A DNA stretch of 64,000 nucleotides from Caprimulgus europaeus (lineage: Eukaryota; Chordata; Aves; Caprimulgiformes; Caprimulgidae). The notes beneath the pieces are model-generated. The model was not told where the DNA came from. It saw only the letters and a list, made by a program, of their open reading frames with translations, and ran no database searches. Position numbers and translations under genes: made by a program. The stretch covers positions 24,937,686 to 25,001,685 of the forward strand of contig OU015527.1 of assembly GCA_907165065.1 (NCBI GenBank), written 5' to 3'. Below are positions 11,338 through 22,769 of the stretch, piece by piece (within the stretch, counting starts at the first letter, position 1; the number at the start of each line of letters is the position of its first letter).

Positions 11338-13365
11338 TTACATATCAATAAAACTAGGTGTGACACAAATGTAGGCACCCAGCTCAATCTTCAATTTAAT
11401 ATTAATTATTTTGTTAATTTCTCAGAGTTCAGAAAAAGGAAAAAAAATCTCTGAGTATCTGTCACTTAACCAGGATTGCAAAATGGAATGGAAATTTCAA
11501 CAACTTCATTATTTTTCCTTTAAGGAACCTTTGTAAAAGGAAAAGTTAGACAGTCATCAATTTTTAATCTTATTTCCCCTTTTCTAAAATTATGTGAAGA
11601 CACCTACCCATTCACATGTCCTGATATTAAATCCAGACTCTTTCAGAGCAGGGATGGAGTGCATTGGGATGTCCTGTGACACTGACAGAGCTCTGCTTGT
11701 CACTTCTTGTTGCTTATACTAGTAGAGATCCAGAATCACTCTCTCTGATTGTGGCAAGTGTTGCAAGAAAGGCAATTTACAGATGGGCCCCCAACATCTG
11801 GTATCAGTGGAGGCTCCACAGCACAGGTATTTTGTGCTCTCTGTGGATTTCCCACCTTAGTGTGGCTGCAGCCACCTTTCATTTCCTAAACCAATTAAAA
11901 ATGCAGGTCATGTAAAGCTGAGAGACAATCTAGTGATTACTACTACCAAGGTTTCTATGAGATGATCTAATATCAACTCACTGTAGAAGACTAAGTTTAG
12001 AGTTTTGGCTGCAAGGTGACTAAGGCAGACCTCATTGTGTTTGAAAGTAATGCTGAATCTTACATGCCACCTATTTGTATGACTAAAAAGTGCTTTGACA
12101 TACTTGAAAATAGATATACCTACTTAGAGCATTCATGCTAACAACAATAGCACCAGTTTTTACATTGGATCACACAAATTTCATACTTCAGGTCCAGTAA
12201 TGAACAGTGCTACCTTTGCAACTGAACCAGTTACAACTATTATTGTCATGTCCTTAAATTTCAGACACAGAGGTAATTTCTCATTTTTTCAATCTGTCAT
12301 TTTGCAAATAAGATTTTATCAAATATCAGTGAATTGCTCATGTGGGACTTAACAGTAATAAATATCTTCCTAACTGTGCAACAGAAGGGAGCCCACATTA
12401 ACAAACCCTGCTCTGCATGAAGCACTCTGACACTTAATCAGATGGATTAGCAGTTCAAAAAAGTTCACAAGAAAGACAGATAGTAGTCAGCTAAGATTGC
12501 CTTATCACAGTACTGCTTCACAGACCTGTCAGTTACACTCTGACGATGTATGACTAGCTGCAGGGTTTTGAATTAAACTCTACTTTCAGCAAAATATTCT
12601 TTCTAAAGCTTTCATAGTAGATATTTTGTCAAATGTGAAAATATATAACAGAACCTGCTTTCATTCCTCCTCATTTTTTAAAATAATTTTCCCTTTTCTC
12701 CCCTATTTTCTTCATGCTTTTAGTTACGTTTTCCACCCATCTGCTTTCATCAGGACAAAAATAAGTGAGTAGAGGGGAATCCAAAATGAAGTAGAGAAAA
12801 AAGTTGAAAAAGACAGTGATAATCAATCTATGTTTCCTTTCATACCTGAAGAGAATAAACTAGTTATTTTAGCTGTTCATGAGTATTTTGCCTCTTTTTT
12901 CAACCCATTGTGTTCAAATCATTTTATCTTTTCCCAAATCATAGTTCAAGACTATTCTCTGTTTAATGTGTATTGAATCAATTGAAAGTGACAACTTCAA
13001 AATATATGTTAGATGAAGCAGATATTGTCAGTCAGACAACTTTAGGAATAATTCAGATAATGATTGGGATTGAATTCAGTGCTTTCTAAATTTTGTATTT
13101 AGTATCAAAATATGCTTAGGTTTTTGAAGTTTGGAATTTGTTTTTTGTTTGGTTTTGGTGGGTTTTTTTAGTTTAAAACATAGTGGAACTAAAGAGAGGA
13201 AAAGTACTTGAGAGGTTTAGGTTTGGGGAAGATTTATTATTATATTCATACTTCAAGTTTCTGTCTATATCCCTTTAAGGAATAAAATCATCAGCAAACA
13301 ACAGTGTTGCCCAAAAGCACCAAAAGAGACATATTGTCGGCAGCTGTGCTGGAAAGCAGATTTAC

Positions 13366-13450
13366 AGGAAGACAAAGAAAGACAGAGAGAAAGAAAAAGC
13401 AGAAGCAAAATCAAAAGGAGAGGAAGAGAGAGAGAAAGAGAAAGAGAGAT
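13366..13450. repeat. Purine-rich low-complexity tract
   Basis: A GA/AAAG-rich strand-asymmetric patch of about 85 bases, imperfect, without a fixed repeat unit. Confidence 0.7.
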
Positions 13451-13875
13451 TAACTTCTCGGTGAGTACAAGGCTAAGAAAGTACTGCCCTTTTATTAGGT
13501 GTTTATGACAAGCAAGTGAGTAGACAAGTTTAAATGTTTGATGTACTCATTCTATCAAGCTCATTATCTGGCAGCATCTCAATTAAAAGATTAGGCAGAC
13601 TGAGTTAAAGCAGAGCATACACATATCATACTCTTCCATTTTTTAAAGGAGGTAAACATTCTTATTGCTTTCCAAAAGAAGGTTTTCTCATTTGTTGTTT
13701 CACAGACTTTTCCTCATACATGTGTCTCAAATATTTTAATAGCTTCCCTGTTTTTCTATCCTTGTAGATAGATATCATTTTTAATTGTTTGAACATATAT
13801 ATTTCCTTATTATTAGGGAGAAAATCTGCACTTATATAAACATGCAATGTATGGTTACAACTGTTTATATGTATG

Positions 13876-13903
13876 TGTATACACACATACACACACACAC
13901 AAA
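13876..13903. repeat. Short CA dinucleotide repeat
   Basis: GTGTATACACACATACACACACACAC followed by an A run; a short imperfect CA microsatellite. Confidence 0.8.
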
Positions 13904-14159
13904 AAAACCACAGAGATTTACAGAGGTATCAATACTGAGACGCCCAAACACACTTAGAGCTGAAGATTCACTATTATCTTGCTATACCATTATTATAATG
14001 CTCAACCACACTCGAGTTGAGCAAATGAAAATCTCACTGATGTAACCTCCAGTTTACATCTAAACTACAGTTTCTGGACCTGTGATCATATAGGGACATC
14101 ATGGGAAGTAGGAAGTCTGCATCAACTAGATAATTACAGTATTGAGGAAAATAAATTCA

Positions 14160-14270
14160 TGCTATCCTAAGGGTTTGTTTGTTGTTTGGAGTTTTGCTTG
14201 TCAGCTTTTTGGTGTGAGGTTTTGTTTGGTATTGAGTTTGGTTGTTAGTTGTTTGTTTTGTTTTCTTTCT
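14160..14270. repeat. GT-rich low-complexity patch
   Basis: Dense GTTTG/TTTGT words on the plus strand without a strict period. No gene evidence. Confidence 0.55.
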
Positions 14271-16029
14271 TCACAAATAGATTGCAGATACATAGCTTTT
14301 GTCCAATATAGTGATATCATTTTCTTTGACGGTGCAGGAGCAATGGGCTAGAGATTTACCATTTCACGAACTACATGCTCCTGTACAACAACAAGCCACA
14401 CAGTAGTTTATTATACTCAAGTGTGAAATATCTTGCAATATATGTGTATATTTTTTGTATATGTTTCTATATATTTATATAAATGCACGTACACATGAAC
14501 ACATATGAGTTAAAAACAAATATGCCATTATTAAGAAAGGTAGTAGCTGCGCCTCATTACGTTCAGAACCACCACACTATTGCAGTAACTATACTATGTA
14601 TTTATGATTTATATATTTCAGAGTAAGTCAGCTCTTCAGGGAACCAAAAGGACCTTGCAGAGATATATATAATTTTTTAAAAACCCACAGGTATAAAGTT
14701 TTGCATTTTACAGAGGCACACTTCTATATTTGTTCCTAAAAAAACACTCTGAATGTATTTATTTGATGCAAATTGTACAGAATAGTTGTCTTTATCCTGT
14801 ACAGAAAATATCTGCTACCAGGCACAACATTTTTTACTACCATAGTATGGGTTCCCATTAAACAAAAACAAAACAACTTCAGCTATAATGATTCCCATAT
14901 ATTCCAGGCTATTTCTAATCCACTAACATCCTAATTTTTTAATAGAGAAGTTTCCTTCATAAAGTAAACATTTTAGTAATTTTTCACTCTATAATGTAAG
15001 TGGCTCTGTGGCGTACAGGATCTTGTACTCTCCACTTACAAAAATGAGATTATCCCAAAACAGTGAGAACTTATTCAATAGGGTAAGTAGAATATTCCTA
15101 TGGCATTGATTGAATATATTCCTTGCATTCAGTCCTAGTGTCAGGTTACAAAGGAAGTCCGTTAAGAGGCTTTCATATTACATATTAATTTTCTAAAGAA
15201 AATAGGATTTTCTGAGTTATCCAATCTGAAAAAACGGGCTAAAATTCAGTAAGCTTTTTTTAAAAGGGGTCAATATAAATATATTTCTTTTTTTGCAGAA
15301 AAAAATCCATGTTGATAAGTTATAAATTTTAAGATACGTTACTAACACTGCATCTAAAATGAGAAAGTGTTAATTCCTTGATTAGAAGTTATTCCACTTT
15401 GTTGGTTTTGACGTGATCATGTCACACATTAAAAAAATATGGGGTTTTATTTCACCAGCGTGTAATGTTGTATTTGCAATGTGCTGCCTGCCTTCAGAAA
15501 GTGGTTAGAAAAAGCCTGCATTTCCATGTCTAGCACAGACTATAGCTACCTGGTTCCTGTAAAAACCAGATGGGGAAATGAGGAATAGGATTTATAGGTA
15601 GGTGACTCTCGGGTGTGGATAATAAATCCGCATAGATCAAGTATTATCTAGACATAACATTAATGACTCCAGAATTCCCTCGCTTGCTCTCACTTCTGCA
15701 TCCTCTTCACCCTCATGCACTCACACCCCTGCTATGACACAGCCTCATGGTTTTCATAGGACAATATGACAATTCTGTTTTCAACCTGCCTTTGCTAGGA
15801 GGGCAGGCATGTGTGCTTCTTGGAGGTGTGTAGTATAGCTCCAAGGAGAACATCAGACAACTACAGTCATCACTTCATAACATCTTCAAAGACTTTTTTC
15901 CACATTGTCAAATAATCCACAGAAGACAGCTCAGTGTTGTTATGTATCTCTTGCTGTCTTCACCCTTGAGTTTGCAGACGATCATACCTTCTATGGCCTC
16001 AGCCTACCTTGGCCTACACTTTCCAAGGT

Positions 16030-17242
16030 GTTTTATGATGGAGTTACAGCTTTGGTGGATTGGGAAATAGCAACTGATGTCATCTGCCTTTATTTGTGCA
16101 AGGTGTTTGGCAATGTCACGCATTGTATCTTTGTCCCTAAATTGGAGAGACATGGACTAGATAGATAGACCACTCAGTCGATAAGAAATTGGCTGGATGG
16201 TGACACTCAAAATATTTGTGATCAGCAGTCCCATGTTCAAGTGGAGACTGGTGATGAAAGGTGTCTCTCAAGGGCTGGTATTGGGACCAATGCTGTTAAC
16301 ATCTTTGTTGGTGACATGGACAGTGGGATTGAGTGCACCTTCAGCAAGTCTGCTGATGACACCAAGCTGTGTGGTTTGGTTGACAGGCTGGAGAGATGGG
16401 ATGCCATCCAGAGGGACCTTGACAGACTTGAGAGGTGGTCTGGTGCAGAATACATGAAATTCAACAGTGCCAAGTGCAAGGTCCTGCACATGGGTCAGGA
16501 CAACCCCAAGCACAAATACAGGCTGGACAGAAAATTAATCAAGAGCAGTCCTGAGAAGAAGGACTTGGGGGCACTGATGGACAAGAAGCTCAACATGAGC
16601 TAACAATGTGTACCTGCAGCTCACAACTATATCCTGGGCTGCATCAAGAGAAACATGGCCAGCTGGTCGAGGGAGGTGATTCTGCCCCTCTACGTTGCTC
16701 CTGTAAGGCCCTATCTGAAGTACTGTGTCCACTTCTGGGGCAGCCAACAAAAAAAGGGTATGGACCTATTGGAGCAAGTCCAGAGGAGGGCCACAATGAG
16801 GATCAGAGGGCTGGAGCACCTCTCCTATGAGGACAGGTCGATAGAGTTGGGTCTGTTCAGCCTGGAGAAAAGAAGACTCCAGGGAGACCTTATAGCTGCC
16901 TCCCAGTACCTGAAAGAGTCTACAGGAAAGCTTAGGAGGGGCTTTTTACAAGGACAGGTAGTAAGAGGACAAGGAGCAATGGCTTTAAAGTGGAAGACAG
17001 TAGATTTAGATTAGGTATTAAGAAGAAATTCTTTCCTGTGAGGGTGATGAGATACTGGCCCAGGTTGCCTAGAGAAGCTGTGGATGCCCCCTCCCTGGAA
17101 GTGTTTAAGGCCATGTAGGATGAAGCTTTGAGCAACCTGGTCTAGTGGAAAGTGTCCTGGTCATGGCAGGGGGGTTGGAACTACGTGATTTCTAAGGTCT
17201 CTTCCAACCTATACTATTCTATGATTCTATGATTCTATGATA
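16030..17242 (+). mobile_element. CR1 LINE, old decayed copy
   Basis: Plus-strand CR1 from mid reverse transcriptase to a complete 3' tail of ATTCTATG octamers (about 17214-17240). Recognisable pieces are a degenerate VTALVDWEIATDVI region near 16050, a broken VSQGLVLGP box near 16257-16285, and a frame at 16241-16603 where the catalytic FADD box has become SADD. After a stop at 16601-16603 the frame resumes at 16655-17014 with the C-terminal CR1 region (WSREVILPLYVAPVRPYLKY). Several shifts and stops show that it is dead. Octamer sequence and divergence mark a different, older subfamily than the copies at 1.4 and 28 kb. Confidence 0.9.
16241..17014 (+). pseudogene. CR1 reverse-transcriptase pseudogene
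   Basis: The coding remnant of the CR1 at 16030-17242. Two open blocks are separated by a stop near 16601. The first holds the altered active site SADDTKLCG and the following DLDRLERW segment. The second holds the conserved C-terminal RRATMRIRGLEHLSYEDR and [16 protein letters not shown]. Loss of the Phe of FADD and the in-frame stop rule out a working enzyme. Confidence 0.85.
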
Positions 17243-17412
17243 CTGCAGAGTCTGTGCAGTTGGGTTGAGTAGGAAATTAAGAAATTTTTCCAGACTTACT
17301 GATGTGGTAGTGATATGCGAAAATATAAAATATAGTTAGATTTTATACTTAATTTTTATAATACTTATAATTAATTAAGTATAATTAATATACTTAATAC
17401 TCATTTACTTTC

Positions 17413-17926
17413 TGTATTAAGAATTAGATTTTAGAAAATAAGCTTAGCTTCATTTTGTCTCTGTGTTAGGTGGGAAACTTCAAGTTTAGATCATTTTGTC
17501 TATGTTAAGTGGGAAACTTTTACAAAAACTAACAAGCTATTCCATACCATCAGGAAAGGCCTTGCTGTGCCTGGTGTGCGAGCAGTCTGGAGCAAGAGAA
17601 GAAAGAACTGGTATTAAAAACACCTGCAGTCTGAAGTAAAATGCTGGCTTTATTTTGTCTAGCGGTCTACAAGGGTACTAACAAACATCAACAGGAGGCA
17701 GTGCGCAAGCGTGAATGGGAGTGAACTTATGTTAAAAATTTTTTTGAACTAATTAGCTAAATCCATCCTAAATTTAATGAATGTGTATGTGTGTGTACTT
17801 TAAATAATGCCTTTGTAAAAGAGTGAGGTGTGCAGCGCCTTTTGGTGTGATCCACCCTGTCACCCGCTGGCAAATAAAACATACCTGCTTTGTAACTCTC
17901 TACAAGTTGTAAGGTTTGATTCTGCA
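17413..17926 (+). mobile_element. Putative solo LTR, plus orientation
   Basis: About 0.5 kb beginning near TGTATTAAGAATTAG and ending TTTGATTCTGCA. It holds two imperfect direct repeats (17451-17480 and 17492-17519, core GTGGGAAACTT), like the enhancer repeats of an LTR U3. A segment with TGTCACCCGCTGGC is followed by the polyadenylation signal AATAAA at about 17873-17878 and a short U5-like tail. No target duplication was found and the 5' limit is a guess. It could instead be an unrelated repeat. Confidence 0.45.
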
Positions 17927-18336
17927 GATCAGTAGTGATCATTGGAAAAGTGAAAGGTAACACAGGTTCCATTCAGAGACACTGCCCATATATCCAAAAT
18001 ATAAAAGAAAAAAAGAAGGAGTATAAATAAGAATAAATTATCTCTCCATACGTCCTGCTTTTAACACAAGACTACATGTGTATTGAAATGATATCCAATC
18101 AAAACTCAGTACTGTATTTTATCATACAGGTGGGTGTACTCTTATATGCTTCTTTTGCAGTTTCCCTTGTTAAAAGAAGATACACCAACACTGTAACAGA
18201 CAGTGTGAAGCAATGTCTAGCTGAGAGTAGCAAGTAACATGTGAAAGCCAACACAATATTTTTAAATATTCTTATTCTGAGATACTGATATTTAATTTCT
18301 ACTGCCAAAGGCGCATAGTGCCTGTTTGAAGTAAGA
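17927..18336. other. No recognisable feature
   Basis: About 0.4 kb of AT-rich sequence between two repeats; nothing recognised. Confidence 0.5.
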
Positions 18337-18361
18337 ATTACAGAACAACAGAATTGGCTCC
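18337..18361 (-). mobile_element. CR1 3' tail scrap, separated by an LTR
   Basis: AATTACAGAACAACAGAATTG followed by GCTCC is the decayed 3' tail of a minus-strand CR1 whose body resumes at 19508 after the LTR. Its last five bases pair with 19508-19512 (GCTCG) as the likely target duplication. Confidence 0.7.
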
Positions 18362-19507
18362 TGTGGTGGATCGGCCCTGGCTGGCTGCCAGATGCCCATC
18401 AAAGCCCACTCTATCACTCCCGCTCCTCATCTAGGCAGGGGGAGAAAAATATAACAAAAGGCTCATGGGTAGAGATAAGGACAGAGAGAGATCACTCACC
18501 AATTACTGACACAGGCAAAACAAACTCAACTTAGAGGGAAAAAAACCCAATTTTTAATTTATTACCAATGAGATCAGAGGATAACGAGAAATAAAACCAA
18601 ATCTTAAAACACCTCTCCCCACCCCTCCTTTCTTCCAGGGATTAAATTCTCTCTCGATTTCCATCTCCTCCTCGACAGCGGTACAGGGGGACAGGGAATG
18701 GGGGTTGAGATCCGTTCATCACATGTTGTTTCTGCTGCTCCTTCCTCCTCAGGGGGGGGACTCCTTCCCCCACACCAGCATGGGGTCTCTCTCATGGGAG
18801 ACAGTCCTCTACAAAATTCTCCAACACGAGTCCTTCCCATGAATGACAGTTCTTCACCAACTGCTTTAGCATGGGTTCTTTCCATGGGGTACAGTCCTTC
18901 AGGAACAGACTCCTCCAGCACGGGTGCCCCACAGGGTCACAAGTCCTGCCAGAAAACCTGCTCCAGCCTGGTCTCCTCTCTACATGGGGCCACAGGTCCT
19001 GACAGGAACCTGCTCCAGCACAGGCTTCCCACAGGGTCACAGCCTCTTTCAGGCATCCACCTGCTCCAGAGTGGGGTCCTCCACAGGCTACAGGTGGTCA
19101 TCTGCTCCACCATGGACCTCCATGGACTGCAGAGGGACAGCCTGCCTCACCATGGTCTTCACCACAAGTTGCAGGGGAATCTCTGCTCCGGCACCTGGAG
19201 CACCTCCTCCCCCTCCTTCTTCACTGACCCTGGTGTCTGCAGAGTTGTTTCTCTCACATCTTCTGACTCCTCCCTCTCTCTAACTGCAAAGAGGGTGCAG
19301 CTTTTTTTCTTTTCCCCTTTTTCTTACTTATGTTATCACAGAGGCATCACTGATGGGCTCAGCCTTGGCAAGAGGCAGGTCCATCTTGGAGCCAGTGGCA
19401 TTGGCTGTGTTGGACATGGGGGAAGCTTCTGGCAGCTTCTCACAGAAGTCACCTGTCTACCCTTCTCACCCCCCGCTACCAAATCCTTGCCCCACAAACT
19501 AAATACA
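18362..19507 (-). mobile_element. Full-length solo LTR (ERVL-like), inserted in a CR1 tail
   Basis: A 1.15-kb LTR in minus orientation, bounded on the plus strand by TGTGGTGG at the start and AAATACA at the end, so it has TG...CA ends. The flanks GCTCC/GCTCG are a 4/5 target duplication, in keeping with the 5-bp duplication of ERVL-type elements. Internally it has degenerate CTGCTCCAGC-centred repeats between about 18.78 and 19.20 kb, a feature of this avian LTR family. A long open frame crosses it (18698-19552) but has proline/serine-rich repeat composition and no known domain, so it is not called a gene. No internal retroviral region adjoins it. Confidence 0.85.
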
Positions 19508-19946
19508 GCTCGATCGGAAAAGACCTATAGGATCATTAAGTTCAATCATTGACCTAACATTGACAAGTCCCCTAAAACATGACTAAATCATGTCCCTAAG
19601 AGCTATGTCTAGATGACTCTTATATACCTTCACGGATGGAGACTCCACCACTGCCCTGGGCAACCTGTTCCAATACCTGATAACCCTTTCAGTAAATAAA
19701 TTCTAAACTTCTAATCTAAACTTCCCTTGGTGCAACTTGCGGCCATTTCCTCTTGTCGTGTCACTTGCTACTTGGGAGAAAAGACCGGCCCTCACCTCTG
19801 TACACCCGTCTTTCAAGTAGTTGTAGAGAGCAATAAGGTCTCCCCTCAGCCTCCTTTTCTCCAGACTAAACAACCCCAGTTCGCTCAGCCACTCCTTGTA
19901 AGACATGTGCTCCAGACCCTTCATCAGCTTCATTGCCCTTCTCTGG
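19508..19946 (-). mobile_element. CR1 LINE, older subfamily, body
   Basis: Minus-strand CR1 3' region continuing the scrap at 18337-18361. The frame at 19703-19933 encodes the conserved C-terminal block ([40 protein letters not shown]). It is 5'-truncated at about 19946, where ERV-derived sequence begins. Divergence is higher than in the young copies. Confidence 0.88.
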
Positions 19947-20129
19947 TGTGAGAGATTGAACTGTAAGCCATTTGCCTCAGGTTGGTTTTGTCAAAGTTTG
20001 CCCATTCATGAAGGTGGCTGTGGCGCCCTGAGGACATTTGGCTTGCAGAAAAGAGAAGCACCTTACTTAGCCATGTGGCAGCTGCATGACAGGTGAAGCT
20101 AGGTTTTAACCTCTTGGAGAGGGAGGACC

Positions 20130-20815
20130 CCCTCACTATTATGGGAACAGTTGATCAATTGGTGGAGGGTGTGGAGAAGGCAGCTTGTCTGCAGATGATA
20201 TATGACTAAAAGTTAGAAGCTAGACAAGAATACCCGATGATGATGCCAGTAGATCTTGAAGTAATGACTCCCCTTGTAAGGGGACTCCCCAACTCCTTAG
20301 AAGAGATTGTTGTACAATTACAGGGGAAAATACAGGTGATGTCCCAAGGTGACAGAGTTTTGGCTGCTTTAGAAGGGTTTATGCTGCAATGCCAGCCCTT
20401 GTACAGGTAGATGTGGACCTGGGGAGAAGTAACCCAAGAATTGATTAATTATGGTTGCAAGTATGGTCCCATTAACCCTCCTGTCACCAAAATGGACTCC
20501 AGGGGCTTGAGGTGAGCAGAAGTAAAAATAGTTCTGCCTCCTGGAAGTGAAAAAAGAACACCCCTCACCAGACCACCAGGAGGAAGAGACATCCTGAACA
20601 GGCACAATAGTCTGGAGGCAGAAGGACAGCAAAAGGGGATCCTACATGGCTTAATGGACAAGCTGCCAACAGACAAATTAGAAAAGTTGGTAACAGAATG
20701 CCCTAATAAATCAGCAAATAGAGGAGTAGATTACAGAAATATTACTCCCAGTGCATCCTGTTTGATTGACTTGTCACAGCAAAATGGCCCCCAAAACCTG
20801 GTGGAAAACTAGATC
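20130..20815 (+). pseudogene. Probable ERV gag 3' part, broken
   Basis: Frames interrupted by several stops but rich in gag-like text, for example the polar blocks near 20230-20400 and the RPPGGRDI and GLMDKLPTDKLEKLV segments near 20574-20690. It lies directly upstream of the protease, where gag ends in retroviruses. I could not name a capsid or nucleocapsid domain with certainty, so the gag assignment rests mostly on position. Confidence 0.5.
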
Positions 20816-20909
20816 CTTCTCCCTCTGATGGTGAGTGGGGGGGTGAGGGTTGGATACATACTAGAGAGCTCACTGAAAACCACTGGGATGATTACTAATT
20901 ACAGGAATT

Positions 20910-21245
20910 GTAGGGCCAAAGCAAGTCCCAGTAACATTTTTGATAGATGCTGGGTCTCAGATTTCAAAAGATTAAAACAAAAGATGCTACCAGTTGTGGA
21001 ATTACATCATTCAAACAGATGCTGTTCATGGCAGATACCTTTGGCAATGTTCAACCACAAGCATTAACAATAGTCAGCCTGTGTTTGTCAGGAGAGGATA
21101 GCACCAATACAGTAGCTGTGGCAGTGGGAGAGCTTCCATTCAACATTGTAGGACTTGATGTTTTAAAAAGAAGGACCTGGGTTGGTAATAAAGGAAGACA
21201 ATGGTACTCCCACAATAGACATTCAGCTGCTACAGACCACACCAT
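20910..21245 (+). pseudogene. ERV aspartic protease remnant
   Basis: VTFLIDAGSQIS at 20931-20966 is the retroviral protease active-site motif; the usual D-T/S-G triad reads D-A-G here, with the catalytic Asp codon at 20946-20948. After a frame change the C-terminal part of the fold appears, ending in LPFNIVGLDVLKRRTW near 21133-21180, equivalent to the conserved LLGRDLL-like helix. Frameshift and D-A-G together indicate a dead enzyme. Confidence 0.7.
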
Positions 21246-21273
21246 TGCTTACCTCTTTGAAGCTTACAAATGT

Positions 21274-21945
21274 TAAACTTCACAGATACCTTTGGGGGCT
21301 AGAGAGAGAATAATGCCTGTATTAGAAGACTTAGAAGAACAAGGTATAGTGATTTCAACCCACTCTCCTTTTAACTCTCCAGTGTGGCCAGTACAAAAAC
21401 CTAATGGCACATGGAGATTGACCATAGATTACTGCAGGCTCAATGCAAATACTGGTCCACTGACAGCTGCGGTACCAAACATTGCTGAGCTCATAGACAC
21501 AATCCAGGAACAAGCTCACCTGATCATGACAACAGTGGATATTAAAGATATGGTTTTTATGGTTTGCCTGTAGTCTGAGGGCCAAGATCATTTTGATTTT
21601 GCTTGGGGAGGTCAGCAATTTACTTTTACCCAACTCCCACAGGGATATAAGCATTCCCCTACTCTAGCCCATCATGCTTTAATGCAAGAACTAGAAATAG
21701 TTCAAACAGAGGGAGAAGTCAGTGTTTACCAATATATCAATTACATTCTCGGGCTGGGGGTGATAGAGATAAGGTTCGAGCAACTCAATGTAATTTCCCA
21801 CTTGCAAGGTTTGGGGCTAAAAATCCCACTTGAGAAAATGCAAACACCCTCAAGTGAAGTAAAGTTTTTAGGAATCTGGTGGAAGAGGGGAATGACATGT
21901 GTTCCACCAGACAACAGACACCCTTTCCTCATTAGATCAGATTAA
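21274..21945 (+). pseudogene. ERV reverse transcriptase remnant
   Basis: One frame covers most of the palm and fingers with a single stop at 21571-21573. Motifs: SPFNSPVWPVQKPNG, WRLTIDYCRLN, VDIKD (first catalytic Asp at 21538-21540), FTQLPQGYKHSPTLAH (LPQG at 21634-21645) and VKFLGIWW. The metal-binding box that should read Y-I/V-D-D reads YINY at 21733-21744, so both catalytic Asp residues are lost. LPQGYxHSPT is the style of class III (ERVL-like) RTs. The frame continues into the RNase H side through further stops. Confidence 0.85.
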
Positions 21946-22139
21946 GATGCCAGAGTCAAAAAAAGGATTTGTAGCATGTACTAGGATTACTTGTATTTTG
22001 GAGAAAATATATTCCTGATTTTTCAATTATTGAAAGACCCCTATATGAATTGTTGTGAAAAGGGGCGCAGTGGCTGTGGACTGAGTGCCATGAAGAAGCA
22101 TTGCAGTATTTGAAGCAGCTGCCCATCAAGCCCTTGGCC

Positions 22140-22500
22140 CCACTGACCCCACAGACCCCATCCATACTGAATGGGGATTTGCCAAGACTGGACTGTCAAT
22201 AAATTTATGGTAAAAGGGCCCTGAAGAACCCACTCGACCCATTGGGTTCTATTCCTGTAGTCTTAAAGATAGTGAAAAAAGAATATACCACCTGGGAAAG
22301 GGGCTTGTTTGTAGTCAGTTTAGCCATGAGAGAGGCTGAATGGACCATTCGACAACAGCCGATAGTGCTTAGAGGCCCATTTAAGGTAATTAAAATGGTT
22401 TTGTCAGGAACTCCACCCACTGATGGGGTGGCTCAGAGAGCCTCTGTGAAAAAGATATGCCCAGATAGAACACTATTGAGACATTTTTGTGGTATCTGAG
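22140..22500 (+). pseudogene. ERV RT connection/RNase H remnant
   Basis: The frame at 22242-22499 (IVKKEYTTWERGLFVVSLAM, then REAEWTIRQQPIVLRGPF) together with the preceding RPIGFYSCSLK piece in another frame resembles the tether and RNase H part of retroviral pol. It has at least one frameshift and several stops. Position between RT and integrase supports the call. Confidence 0.6.
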
Positions 22501-22769
22501 GTAGCCACAAAAATCCTAACTATTCAAAAAGAGATGAGTCCAGATAAAGAAACACCTGAAGTCCTTTCTATAATACCCGTAACCCCTCCATTTTTTGTAG
22601 CAATTGCAAAATGTTTGGTTTACTGATGCATCCTCCAAAAGAGAAGGAAAAACTTGGAAATACTGAGCTGTACCACTCCACATAGATGCGGACGAGCAGG
22701 TAATTACTGAAGCGCACAAGTAGAGGAACTGGTTGCAGTATGAAGTGTCTTCCAACGTGAATCATTTAG

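Larger units (their letters stand above)
11338..16029. other. Unique AT-rich DNA with small low-complexity patches
   Basis: No host gene recognised. Low-complexity patches (purine-rich 13366-13450, CA repeat about 13879-13901, GT-rich 14160-14270) are listed separately. The short reading frames show no family resemblance. Confidence 0.5.

Noticed and set aside
18698-19552. 284-codon frame and overlapping frames
   Set aside because: Lie within a solo LTR with internal GC-rich degenerate repeats; composition is that of the LTR and no domain is visible.
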